Shown: piece by piece, positions 41,708-51,894 of the stretch | Layout: every line of letters starts with the position of its first letter | Numbering within the stretch: position 1 is the stretch's first letter | Source: Sceloporus undulatus | Taxonomy: Eukaryota > Chordata > Lepidosauria > Squamata > Phrynosomatidae | Direction: 5' to 3' | Assembly: GCF_019175285.1 (NCBI RefSeq) | Contig: NC_056528.1 | Coordinates: 46,380,587-46,444,586 of the forward strand | Length of the DNA: 64,000 bases | The notes under the pieces: model-generated | Told to the model about the DNA's origin: nothing | What the model saw: the letters and a program-made list of their open reading frames with translations, nothing else | Database searches by the model: none | Made by a program: the position numbers and the translations under genes

Positions 41708-42230
41708 ACAAATAGGCATTAGGACAATTGAACACAAAAAGATATGCACAATTCCATGAAAACTTTTCAAAAGTCTGCAAGTTTGGGATGAAATGAACTT
41801 AAAATTGGAAAGATGAGAGAATGGGAGAATCCAGATTGCCAAAAGCCTCGGGGTTATGTGGAAGCTTTAGCTATACTTTAGGGGCTACATTCCTCTGGTG
41901 CTGGTATTTTTCTCATGAATTTCTGGGGCTGGCTTCAAGTTTTTATTCCAGTTGCAATGGGCAGGGTTTTCTTTCTGTCCTGGGAGTTTCTGATGACAGA
42001 GTGGGATAAAAGTCATTCACTCACAGCCATCCTCCCAGTGCTATATTTTTTGGCAGTCCCATCAATGGCACACAGAACTGGATATGTGTGTGACCTTTAT
42101 ATCAGAGATTTTCTGCTGATCTTCCTTCCCATAACATTTCTGGTGACCAACTGAACATTTCCACTACACCACGGTGCACCGTTTTCATAGCAAGACCTCT
42201 GCCCTCTACACATTACAATTATAGTGCTAT

Positions 42231-42424
42231 TTGTTATCGTTGTTGTGTGCCTTCAAATCATTTCTGACATGGTTAGCCTGAGGCAAACCTATTGCAGAGA
42301 TTTCTAGAGCTGAAAGTAGATGACTTGCCCAGTGGGTTTCCGAGGCTGAGCTGGGAATCGAAGCCTGATCTCCGAAGTTTGTAGTCAAACCACTGTAGCT
42401 CAAACCACTACATCACACTGGCTC
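42231..42424 (-). mobile_element. Sauria SINE, internally shortened
   Basis: TTGTTATCGTTGTTGTGTGC, CTTCAAATCATTTCTGACAT, CTGAGGCAAACCTATTGCAG, GAATCGAAGCCTGATCTCCG and the end CTACATCACACTGGCTC. Confidence 0.8.
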
Positions 42425-42577
42425 AAAATTGTATCACTTTTGCACTGTGACTATGTTTAAATAAAGAGTCTTATTTATTCAGGAAAAGCTCCTTGGTCTA
42501 TACGTGAGTTTACACTTTTGTCCAACTGCTTTTTCTATATATCCTTTTCTGTGCAAATTGGCAATAAAGCTTTAAAC

Positions 42578-42715
42578 CAGTGAATCCCAAATTCCAGTCC
42601 TCCAGGTGTTTGGGACTTCAGCTCCTAGAAATCCTTCAGTGACCATGGCCAAAACCCAAGAATCCTGAGAGTTGAAGTTCAAAACACCTGGAGGACCAAA
42701 GTTAGGGGACCTCTG
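42578..42715. mobile_element. hAT-type MITE with exact 8-bp target duplication
   Basis: A 138-bp foldback starting CAGTGAATCCCAAATTCCAG and ending AAAGTTAGGGGACCTCTG. The inner arms are TCCTCCAGGTGTTTGGGACT and its near-complement AACACCTGGAGGACC. It is flanked by CTTTAAAC at 42570-42577 and again at 42716-42723, identical at all 8 positions. An 8-bp duplication with CAGNG-type ends defines hAT. This copy anchors the family assignment of the other copies. Confidence 0.9.
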
Positions 42716-43799
42716 CTTTAAACCTTTCCCAAAGATGTGATTATTGCTCTGGATCCTAAAAGAATCTCTTGCTTTTGGCATAAGATTATTTTTTTGAAAG
42801 ACTGAAAAAAATAAATGTGTGAGATGGAGAAAATAGATATTGAGGGAGAAGCATGTGTGGGGAGTGTTGAATTCATGGAGGAGATGGTGGGGGTGAAAGG
42901 AAACCGCAGCTCACAGCTTAACCACTCCTAGCCATGTATGGAAGTCTCATGTGTCATCGATGGTCATGGAGCACAGTGAAGAGGGAATGACTCATTTCAG
43001 ATGCAGCATAGGGCATGGGGTACATGGCAATTGCTGCCTGAATTCATTTACAGATTAAAATAAAATATATGGTATTAATCTGAAAAACTGTTAGGAAGAA
43101 CTGAAAACAGGAACCTTGTGGTTTTTTTTCTTTCAAAATTATAATTTTATTCATCTAAACTATTATTATGTTGATCTAATATACATTTATGGAGATAAAT
43201 CTATGAGTTCATGGAAGACGTAATGAAGATTCAGACAATCAACTGGCTAAGTTGAAATTGGATTGCTAGTTTGAACTAGAACAGACCCATTCCAGTAATG
43301 GGATTTCCTTTTGTGTCGACTCGCCTGGAATAATTCAGTGGATGCAGTTGGGGCTAACCTAAGGCTGCAGTCTAATACGTACATCCAGGGAACATGTCCA
43401 ATGAAATCAATGGGACTTATTTTTGAGTGGATATCTCTAAGGTTGGCGTATACAGTATTGCTTTAGCAAGGTGGCTACAGAGTCGGCCATGTCATTAGGT
43501 AGAGTGAGGCAGCTGCTTCAGGCAGCAGATGATAGGAGGTGAAGGTCTGCAACAAGGTACTGAGGGACAGAGTTCTGCATGTCATGCAACCCACTCTTCA
43601 CACACGCACCCAATGCATGCTATTTCCAGATGCTGTGGATAAGGATGCCATTCCATATCCAATACAGACATCAGACTCCTCTGTGAGTTGACCAGGCTTT
43701 AGATATGGAGTAGGAAGGGGCACCATTATATCCTTTGACTTGGTCATGACTTGAGATGAATATGGGCATTGGGCAACCACTTTGTAGAACTCATGCTAG

Positions 43800-44231
43800 C
43801 CCAACACCAGCTTGGCATCCAATAAATTTCTATGTATGGGCATGAAAGCTGGACAGTAAAGAAAGCTGACAGGAAGAAGAGATTCAACCCATTTGGTGCC
43901 GGAAGAAAGTTCCATGGATACCATGAAGTGCCAAAAAGACAAATGAATTTGCCAGGGAGCAAATCAATCCTACTGGAAGCCTAGATGACTAAACTGAGGC
44001 TATTGGACATATCATGAGACAACGTGACTCATTGGAAAAGACAATAATGCTTAGTAAAATGGAAGGCAGTAGGGAAAAAGGGAGACTCCAGTACAACTGG
44101 ATAGATTCAATCAAAGAAGCCATGGTTGCACTGAGTTTTCAGGGCAGTTGATGGCCAGGGCTCAGGGAGGTCTCTCATTTGTAGGGTTGCCATCAGTTGA
44201 AGTCAACTCGATAGCAAAGAAGAGCAACAAA
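43800..44231 (+). mobile_element. BovB/RTE LINE 3' end, degraded
   Basis: Plus-oriented. It encodes a decayed version of the RTE ORF2 C-terminus: CTATGTATGGGCATGAAAGC (YGHES-like), TGGACAGTAAAGAAAGCTGA (WTVKKAD-like), then ATGACTAAACTGAGGC, ACATATCATGAGACAACG, AAGACAATAATGCTTAGTAA and TGGAAGGCAGTAGGG. It ends with the RTE tail GGGTTGCCATCAGTTGAAGT. The reading frame is broken in several places. Sauria SINEs share this 3' tail and are thought to be mobilised by BovB. Confidence 0.75.
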
Positions 44232-44436
44232 CCTTACAGAACACATTCTCTGAGAGTCTTGTATATGAAACTCCAGCGGCAGAAAGGAATGTACTCTGGG
44301 GATTTGCCTCCAGTAGATTTCTGGTCAAGTCCCTAGCATCTGCAAGAAGGTTCCTAAATCTTTCAGTGATTTTCTATTGAAGAAGAAACAAATATATTCA
44401 ATGTCCTTCTTTTAAGTACATCCCATAACAGTTCTC

Positions 44437-44471
44437 ACATTCAGTCCCTGGCATCTCCAGGGACTGAATGT
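44437..44471. repeat. Perfect short hairpin
   Basis: ACATTCAGTCCCTGG, loop CATCT, then CCAGGGACTGAATGT: 15-bp perfect arms. It is about 110 bp beyond the stop codon of the distal P2RY10-like gene, so the transcribed 3' untranslated region could contain it. Confidence 0.85.
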
Positions 44472-44579
44472 TACCAATCAGGATAGTCAATAGTCTGCAC
44501 TGGATGGATGGCCAGACTTAGTATAATGTTGCCTCCTGTATTCTTATGATTCTCTGTCCAGTTGGCAATCCAGCTGAAT

Positions 44580-45563
44580 TTATCCTTTCACAGAGGAAGC
44601 ACTTTCTTTGCTCATGAGACGACTCCTGATGGCCAAGCTGCTATGTCTCAATATCTGACCCTGGAATTCTGATGTCATGAAGAAATAGAGGATGGGATCC
44701 AAGCAACAGTTCAGGCTTGCAAGGCTTAAACAAAAAGGGTGAAGGTACAGGATATTTTGCCGTAAGACACAGTCTCGGATGACAGCTTCTTTGACCATCA
44801 TGAAGAAGAAAAAGACAATATGATATGGCGTGAAGCACACAAAGAACACAACCGCACACGTGGAAACCATCCGTAACGCCTTCCGCTTTTCCATAGTGTT
44901 TTCCAAAGGGATCTGGCATTCTTGGAGTGAAGCTTTCGTCTTCCAGGTACAATAGACAATGATGACAAGTGGGACAAAGAACCCGAGGATCTCAGCCACC
45001 ATTACCACCATGATAGAGTAGGCCTTTCCTCCGATCTTCTTGATCTTGAGGTCAGTGAAACAACTCTCTGGTTTTTCAGAGCTTCTTAACAATGGGAATG
45101 GCAGGCAAGCAGCTCCGATGACAATCCATAACACAACGCATGTGGCCACATCGTACCGCCGTTTCCAGTTTTTGGCCTTGAACGGGTAGAGCAAGAAGAG
45201 ATATCTTTGCACACTGATGCAGGTAAGGAAGCCGATGCTGGCATACATATTGAGATACTTCAAGTAGAAAGAAAGCTGGCAAAGGAATCTCCCAAATGGC
45301 CACTTGTAATTGACATAATAATATATCCGTAGAGGTAACGAAAGAACATGAACAAAGTCAGCCATGGCCAGGTTCACCATGAAGATGATGGTTTTATTTT
45401 GCTTGCTGATGAAGCGGCATAAAATCCACAGGGCCACACTGTTTGTCAGGAGTCCTGGGATGAAAATGATGGTATATGTGGCTGCATACAGGGAATGAAG
45501 GAAGGTTTCCCCGGGTCCAGCGCAACTGTCTGTATTATTGCACTCTGCACCAGTGCTTGACAT
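44580..45563 (-). CDS. P2RY10-like receptor (second tandem copy)
   Basis: An uninterrupted coding exon of 327 codons plus stop from the ATG at 45563 (MSSTGAECNN). The frame is open upstream through the splice acceptor at 45637, so a start in an earlier exon is possible. Helices lie at about residues 26-49, 57-81, 94-120, 137-159, 184-207, 230-254 and 270-295. It has an N9/N10-T sequon region, the C95-C168 disulphide pair, VQRY for DRY, CFTPYH in TM6 and DPILYF in TM7. It is clearly paralogous to the gene at 31133 (shared LKYLNMYASI, FLTCIS, YPFKAKNWK-type blocks). Its C-terminus SRLMSKESASS matches human P2RY10 better than the other copy does, whereas its TM4 to loop 2 region (VVLWIVIGAA, SEKPESCFTD) is more diverged. 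Mouse also has two copies, P2ry10 and P2ry10b; which copy here is the strict orthologue needs a tree. Confidence 0.9.
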   Translation of the reverse strand: MSSTGAECNNTDSCAGPGETFLHSLYAATYTIIFIPGLLTNSVALWILCRFISKQNKTIIFMVNLAMADFVHVLSLPLRIYYYVNYKWPFGRFLCQLSFYLKYLNMYASIGFLTCISVQRYLFLLYPFKAKNWKRRYDVATCVVLWIVIGAACLPFPLLRSSEKPESCFTDLKIKKIGGKAYSIMVVMVAEILGFFVPLVIIVYCTWKTKASLQECQIPLENTMEKRKALRMVSTCAVVFFVCFTPYHIVFFFFMMVKEAVIRDCVLRQNILYLHPFCLSLASLNCCLDPILYFFMTSEFQGQILRHSSLAIRSRLMSKESASSVKG

Positions 45564-45636
45564 CAGTAGCACATCTATGCTCCTGTTCAGGGCAAGGTGA
45601 GCTGGATGGGTCACTTCTCTGGAGTGGTTACACACA

Positions 45637-45660
45637 CTGTAAAAGAAAAGAAAAAGTATC
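45637..45660 (-). other. Splice acceptor of the second P2RY10-like coding exon
   Basis: On the minus strand the tract CTTTTTCTTTTCTTTTACAG precedes TGTGTGTAACCACTCC. The exon starts at 45636, 73 nt before the chosen ATG. Same arrangement as in the neighbouring P2RY10 copy, which supports duplication of the whole coding exon with its acceptor. Confidence 0.7.
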
Positions 45661-46654
45661 CAAAGGTTGATAATTTTCACTTTTAATAAAATGCCCTGAT
45701 AAAATTAATTACTTATTTCATTCTTTAAAGAAGTAACAAATAATTTTAGCAATTTTCTACTTCTGCTCTGCTCAGTTTTCCAAAGACTATTCACAGTCTG
45801 GGCCTTAAATTGCACCAATTACACCAATGGGAGGTTTTGTCTCCCCCCCAGAAGTTGTTGGGCAGCAATTCCCATCAAGCCATGGATCTGCTGGCTAGGA
45901 GTGATGAGAGATGCAGTCAAAAACACCTGGAAGGGCTCTAGTTGCCCACACTGTCTGCCATATTAGGACATTGCTTTGCTTAGAGCACATTCTGTGTTAA
46001 GGGAAAAAAATTGGCACCAACGTGGTGGAATCAGTGTATGAGAAATGGGTGTACCCTCAGCGCATGCCAAATCTCACACTTTTGCTGGCTAGAGAATGGG
46101 ATTGTGAAAGGGAGAGAAGCAGAGTGCCTAGCCTGCGCACTGATGTATCAATTGTGTTTCACCAAAATACAAAAACCCGCAGCTGCCTGCTTGAAATTAT
46201 AATGTCCTAACCACTTCAGCAACTCTTGCACAGGTCCCATGCTTACTCAATAGCTTCCTGTATAGGCTCTTGGACCATTTTCTTGTTCCTTCTTGGGACA
46301 CTTGCAAGTTCATCCATTTGAATTAGGTTGTTCAGAAATTCAGTAAGAATGGGATTTTTGGCTCCTGTTTTCCACAAAAAAAAGGTCTCTGGATCAAGTT
46401 ATGGTTATTGCATTTTTCCAACAAGACTCTGGGCTTTCTCCATTCTCAGAGAATTAGATTAGAATAACTCTTTTAATGAAATCAAGATGACCAGTCTAGG
46501 GGATCAATAACAACTGTATTCTCTTGCAGGTTAAATGGATGTGTCAGCAGCTGACCCATAGAACCAGCTCTATCATTAGGCATAGTCCCTTTCCTTCCTC
46601 CATCCAAAAACAATAGCAACAACAGCTTCTTCTTTTTCTTCTTCACCAGAATTC

Positions 46655-46920
46655 TCTATTACAGTGTATGTTACACAACTTTACATATACTTAGTTACGT
46701 AGCAGAGAAGTTAAGAAACGCTGTTAGTGAATTGCAAAGATGCTTATTGGGACATTGATAAGAGTGTCCTGATGTACACCGGGCTCTGCCAGTGCACAAC
46801 GTCACTCCCAGCTAGTCTTGTCATGCACAATGAAACCGATGCACAACAATGCTGATGTGCATCCATCTTGTTGTGAACTGGTCCCAATGCGTATCGGTCA
46901 CTCCACTGGCTTCCTACATA
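46655..46920 (+). repeat. Unclassified dispersed repeat, copy 1
   Basis: Shares an ordered series of blocks with 58245-58505: CTTTACATATRCTTAG, TTAAGAAACGCTGTTAGTGA, ATTGCAAAGATGCTTATTGG, GATAAGAGTG, then repeated TGCACAA/GTGCATC words in both orientations. No coding capacity and no terminal structure is certain. Confidence 0.6.
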
Positions 46921-46964
46921 GTAATGCGACAGCAGCCATTTACTGTATATGAATGTTGGGGAAC

Positions 46965-47204
46965 TTGTTGCCGTAGTTGTGTGCCTTCAAGTCATTTCTG
47001 ACTGATAGTGACCCTAAGGCAAACCTACCATGGGGTTTTCTTGGGAAGTATCTTGAGAGGGGGTTAGCCATTGCCATCCTCTGAGGCTGAGAGCATGACT
47101 TGCCCAAGGTCACCCAGTGGGTTTCCATGGCCGAGCCAGGATTCGAACCCTGTTCTCCAGGGTCCTAGTTGAACGTTCAAAGCATTACACCATGCTGACT
47201 CCCT
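46965..47204 (-). mobile_element. Sauria SINE, full length
   Basis: TTGTTGCCGTAGTTGTGTGC, CTTCAAGTCATTTCTGACTG, GGGGTTTTCTTGGGAAGTAT, CCCAAGGTCACCCAGTGGGT, GGATTCGAACCCTGTTCTCC and the head CATTACACCATGCTGACTCC. A short plus-oriented tail piece (GGGTTGCCTTAGGGTCATCA, 47207-47240) directly follows. Confidence 0.88.
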
Positions 47205-47355
47205 AGGGTTGCCTTAGGGTCATCATAAGTTAGAAAAGCAAAGCTATAAAAAGATCTAAAGCTCTTCTCTGCTGACAACAAAGGTCTGTTCCTCTCTCAC
47301 TTGACTAACCCCCACTTTTGGTGCCATATCCCCTTAAATTTTCCTTGTCTCACCA

Positions 47356-47356
47356 A

Positions 47357-47396
<40 letters not shown>
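47356..47396 (+). repeat. (GAAA)n / (GATA)n microsatellite
   Basis: Seven AAAG-type units followed by four GATA-type units. Confidence 0.95.
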
Positions 47397-47999
47397 TGCA
47401 TGTCAACATTTGATCTGGACAAGGAAGTGGCATGAAGCAGCAAGAAGCAACATGAAACAGTGTGGGACAAATCATCACAACTTGCCAGTCTGAAGGAAAG
47501 CCTTGTTTACTTTCTTTCTGTAAAATTATTTCTCTTCTTCTGTTTTCCAAGTCCTGTTCCAAGGAAATGAATAATCCCAGCTGCAAGAGAGGTGTGGTTC
47601 TTCCTGGTACCAAAGGCGTGTCAGGGACATCAGTAGCTTTTGGATTTTCTTAATTGATGCCTTTTCCTAAAGCATCCCAGAACATGCACAGAAATATCCA
47701 GCCCCCTGTTTGGGCTGCAGACCAGAGGTCCTCTCTCCTTCTCTTTCTCCAATATAGGACTAGAGACTATATCTATGGCATCACAGGAACCATAGAACTG
47801 CTGCCTAAAACACTAATGTACTGCATGGAGTTGCCAGAGTGAAAACTGGAGAGGGAGATCATGTACCTTCAATTGCTATGTAGAGGAGGGAATTTCGGAA
47901 GTTGTTCTTTGCCATGCAACCAGTTAACAAACAATAGTTTCTATATGACCATTAAAGGTATAGGTGCTATATCCAGTTTTCATTCTGGCAACCCTATCT

Positions 48000-48232
48000 G
48001 TGTGTGTATTGTGTGCCTACAGGTCATTTCCAACTTATGGCAACCCTAGGATGAACCCATTATGCAGTTTTAGATTTGTTCAGAGGCAGTTAGCCCTTGC
48101 AGTCCTCTGAGGCTGAGAGCATGTGACTTGCCCAAGGTAAACCAGTGGGTTTCATGGCCAAGCTGGGAAATGAACCCTGGTCTCCAGAGTTGAGTCCAAC
48201 ACTAAAAGCAATAGCCTATGTCGGTTCTCTCT
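48000..48232 (-). mobile_element. Sauria SINE, full length
   Basis: GTGTGTATTGTGTGCCTACA, GGTCATTTCCAACTTATGGC, CAGTCCTCTGAGGCTGAGAG, GACTTGCCCAAGGTAAACCA, GAAATGAACCCTGGTCTCCA and the end CTATGTCGGTTCTCT. Confidence 0.82.
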
Positions 48233-49312
48233 GGCAACCGTAACTGCTGACATTTCTGAACCTGGTTTTTGTGCAAGATCATGGCCAAACGGCAGGTGCA
48301 TCTAACATGGAAGATGATTAAATGCAAATGGCATCAGTTGACATGAGATGGTAATGAACAGGATTATTTCAAAAATAGAAGGGGAGTGTAAAACTTTCTT
48401 TCCCGATGCAGTTGACAACAAGAAAGAATTCCCCCACCCACGCAAAAATAAATTGCTGATTTAGAAAGGGGATTTTTTAAAATCAAAAACGTAGTAGACA
48501 AGAAAAGGGGTAAAGTTCTTTGTAGTGCTGGCTGCAATCATTGTTATTGTTGTTGTTGCAGGTTGAGCTGCTCTAATCCAGAATTACAAAGTCGAAATAC
48601 TCCCAAAACTGAAACTTTTTTCATGTGCGGTTGGTATAGTGACACCATGCTTTCTGATGATTCAGTGTATTCAATCTTTGTTCCATGCACAAAATTACTT
48701 AAAATATTGTATAAAATTACCTTCAGGCTATGTGTATAAGGTATGTATATGAAATATAAATGAATTTGGTATTTAGATTTGAGTCTTCACTCCAAGATAT
48801 CTTATTATGTATGTTTATGCAAATACAGGCATTCCAAAATCTGAAATATGGAGCATGTCTGGCCCAAACACGTCTGGTCTATAGTCCCTAGGGTTGCCAG
48901 AGCAAAAACTGGAGGAGGATTCTATACCCCTCATGGTTGTGTAGAAGAGAGAATTTCAGCAAGTGTGGCTTGTCACACCATCAAGGGCCCTTACAGACTT
49001 CACAGTTATACTGAGATGATCCCACCTGGATTCCATGGCACCAAACTGCTATAGTTGTGTCACAGTGGGGCAGAATTCCAGGGGCTGTAACACTAGAGTA
49101 GTAGTTCTCAGCTTTGGGGCCTCCAGATGTTTTGGACTTCAAATCCCAGCAACTCCAGCCAACTCAGCCAATGGGAGTAGAAGTCCAAATTTGGGGCCTA
49201 AAAGTCCAAAATATATGAAGGATAAATAAAACACTGAAAACCAGTGCAATCTGGCTGAGAATTCTAAGTGCACCTTCTTATAACTGCAAGCCCCACGGAT
49301 GCAGGCTTGGTA

Positions 49313-49412
49313 GTGGAAGTAGAAAGCAGAATAATACTGCTGTAATTGTGCAGTAATTGTGCAGTAATAGTGAAAGTAGAAAGTAGAATAATAGTGCTGT
49401 AATTGTGCAGTG
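49313..49412 (+). repeat. Short tandem duplication (about 60-bp unit)
   Basis: A unit containing GTAGAAAGYAGAATAATA, then CTGCTGTAATTGTGCAG, occurs nearly twice in a row, with an extra GTAATTGTGCAG between. About 1.7 copies. Confidence 0.7.
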
Positions 49413-49860
49413 TCTTAAGACTAAAGCCCTGGCAAACGTTCCCAACTTTGGGGGTTTTGTAGCTTTGCAGAGCAGCACAAAACATCCCTCGTTGTTATTT
49501 AGATGGTTACTCTCCTATTCCTAAGGCTTGGCATGGATTGCAATACCTCCGCCCATTCCAAAACAGATCTGGAGCGCAGTGTTTCCAAAGGTTTCCTGTG
49601 CCAAAAGGCAGGTCCCTTCTTGTTTCAAGTTTATAGGCTACATGCTGACATTCGCTGAATCAGCAGAGGGAGGAGATGGCAAGTTAACAAGGGATGGATG
49701 GCAGCCATTTGGCAGGGCAAATCTACCCAGCGTGGGCGGGAAGGGCCATCTTCAGTGGTCATCTCATTTGGAGCTTCCGTAATATAAAACATACGAATGG
49801 TTAGCCCCAGCAAAGGCTTGCATGCAGTTTGTGCTATAGGCAGAAATACATTTACTTTAC

Positions 49861-50240
49861 CACACCTTCCATCATTTCACAGATCAAAATCGGGACATAA
49901 GCAACCTCAATGGCAAAAGTTTTAACAAGGAAGAATGTACAATGAGAAATTGCAGCAGTTTGCTTTTGCCTGAGTTTACTGGGAAGCACAAGTTTACTCT
50001 CTTGTCTCCTTTATCATACCCTTTGCATGAGTTTACTAGGAAGCACAAGTCTACCCCTCATCTCCTCTCCCCCTTGCTGAGTTAACCTAAGTGCAAACTA
50101 CTCCATTGACTGAAGTGTGCTGAGGAGAAAGGGGGAACGTGGGGGAAGGAGAGAGAAACTGGGACATTTTGCAAGTAGATGAAAGAGTGTCATGATAGGG
50201 GATTAACCAGGACAGTCCTTCCAAATGATGACAGTTGGAA
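49861..50240 (-). repeat. Unassigned repeat (CCCTCCAAC family), copy E
   Basis: Minus-oriented. The right-end motif CACACCTTCCATCATTTCAC lies at 49861; then come GCAGTTTGCTTTTGCCTGAG, CACTTCAGTCAATGGAGTAG (read on the minus strand), AATGTCCCAGTTTCTCTCTC and GACTGTCCTGGTTAATCCCC, with the left-end motif TTTTCCAACTGTCATC near 50240. The order matches copies B to D reversed. Confidence 0.6.
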
Positions 50241-50503
50241 AATACGCCTTACACTTGCGAATGCCTTCTTTGGGTTGTTCTGGAGACTGGTATTTTCTAC
50301 CACCAAAGCCTTCCCTGCATTCATCATTGTGAAGGGGATTGTACCACCTTCCTTTGATGGACAATCGCTGGGCAATTGGTATACAAAGGTAGCATATTTG
50401 ACAGACATAATACAAGTGGCTGCTAAAAATTCTTGGCTCTTACCCTTTTCTAGTGACTCCTTTCTTCTCATGTACAACAACCTCAGTTTAGTTTTCTAGG
50501 CTT

Positions 50504-50758
50504 CTAGGGACAGTTTTGGCCTGATTTGCTCTGGGACCCATTTATTGGTCTTTTTCGTAATCTATGATAGCCATAGATCTCTCCTCCCAAACCACATTTC
50601 AAATGAGTAGGTTTTCTTCCTATCTTCCAGCATTTTCTTCCTATCTTCCAACATCCATAACCATATGTAGAGATGGGAAATCCTATGGTATGTACCACCC
50701 TAACTTTGGTATTCAGTGATACATTTTTACACTTTAGGATCTCGTCCAGTTCCTTCAC
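50504..50758 (-). mobile_element. BovB/RTE LINE ORF2 fragment
   Basis: The minus-strand frame reads LKCKNVSLNTKVRVVHTIGF followed by PISTYGYGCWKIGRK. This is the region after the RTE reverse transcriptase core (LPTKVRIVKAMVFPV..YGCESWTIKKAE in typical BovB). Part of it is duplicated in tandem (CTTCCTATCTTCCA, 50607-50650). It is a short, isolated relic. Confidence 0.65.
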
Positions 50759-51468
50759 AGCTGCCCTTCTAAGGTTGCCAAAGTCAAAATTGGAGAGGGC
50801 TCCTGTATGTTTAACGGTTGTGCAGAAGAGGGGATTTCTACTGCTTTTTATCTGGTTGAGTCACAAGCAACTCCTGCTGAAATCCTCTCTTCTACACAGT
50901 TTTCAATCTGCCAGTGCTGCAACATCAGAGACACCAGCCGCAGCTGCCCCCAATCCATCCATTACAATTGTGCCTCAAACCACTTAAATTTAATTAGACC
51001 TTTTCAGGTTGTGATAATGAGTGCTTTAACCAACAGATTAATTCACCAACTCTCATTGGCGGAAGAAGAGATAATTAATTAACATACAACTAATAAATTT
51101 AGTTAGTTCTTTCCACACGTAGAAGGGATTTCCCCTTTTCGCCCTTGCTGTGGTCCTGAGGACATCCCCACTTATGAAGCTACTTATTTGCATTGAGAGA
51201 AAACCCCATTACTATAGACTCCCATAAGTGATTCCCCTACTCACGCCACCAAAGAAAATAACACTTTCCGAAAAGGGGATTTCCTTAGGACAACCATAAG
51301 GGAGGAAAGCTCTCTGTTGCTGTTAGTGCCCCTTATTGTAAGGGATGCTCTTTATTTGCGGTCTGGAAAGCTTGTCTCTTATAGGACCGGCAGGTGATCT
51401 TTATGTAAGGGATTTCTCTGGTCTGAGGATTGGAAAGGGTTTCCTTTTAAAGAGTCCAAACAGATGCC

Positions 51469-51500
51469 GATGATGATGATGATGATGATGATGATAATAA
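51469..51500 (+). repeat. (GAT)n microsatellite
   Basis: Ten GAT units passing into ATA. Confidence 0.92.
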
Positions 51501-51534
51501 TTCCTATTTGACTATGCACACCCTTCAAGAGAGA

Positions 51535-51872
51535 AATCCCATCAGCCTCTGTCTAGAAACTTTTAGCGAAGGAAACACTATTGTGGTCTTTTCCACTGTT
51601 ACGTTGCACCACCTGGAAGATCCTTCCAAAGGTTAGATGAAATTCTGGTTCTTATATTGGTTTGAGTTTCACCCACTGAAGTAACAGAGAAAAAATTAGT
51701 TCTGGCATATTTGGGTTTTTTAAATTAAGTTCATCCATCCGATCAGTTGTTTAAAAGTCAGTGGATTCATCAACTAAATTTAATAAGTCCTTTTAAGACA
51801 GCTATTAAATATTAGAGGTCTCTCATTCATTAGATTGTCATAAGTAGAAGTCAGCTTGACAGCAGTTTAGGA
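51535..51872. repeat. Composite repeat, left copy (flanks the large CR1)
   Basis: Consists of an old CR1 3' piece in minus orientation (ATCAGCCTCTGTCTAGAAAC, CACTGTTACGTTGCACCACC), about 120 bp of AT-rich sequence (CCGATCAGTTGTTTAAAAGT, TTTAATAAGTCCTTTTAAGA) and an RTE-type tail in plus orientation (GGTCTCTCATTCATTAGATT, AAGTCAGCTTGACAGCAG). The same three parts with the same junctions recur at 53808-54152. Confidence 0.7.
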
Positions 51873-51894
51873 CAGAGTCGTGACAGTCCTCCAG

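Larger units (their letters stand above)
32228..44579. other. Region between the two P2RY10 genes
   Basis: 12.3 kb without a recognisable coding exon, presumably the 5' untranslated exons and introns of the first P2RY10 gene plus intergenic DNA. The repeats seen are a TA microsatellite (32371), Sauria SINEs (33562, 38654, 40412, 41474, 42231), copies of the CCCTCCAAC repeat (33915, 34440, 39680), Harbinger-like MITEs (35250, 35507), CR1 (37198), a hAT MITE (42578), a perfect-arm palindrome (41242) and a BovB end (43800). Nothing nameable is seen in 32400-33550, 36070-37190 or 42780-43790. The middle of these has donor-like sites at 36576 and 36847. Confidence 0.5.
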
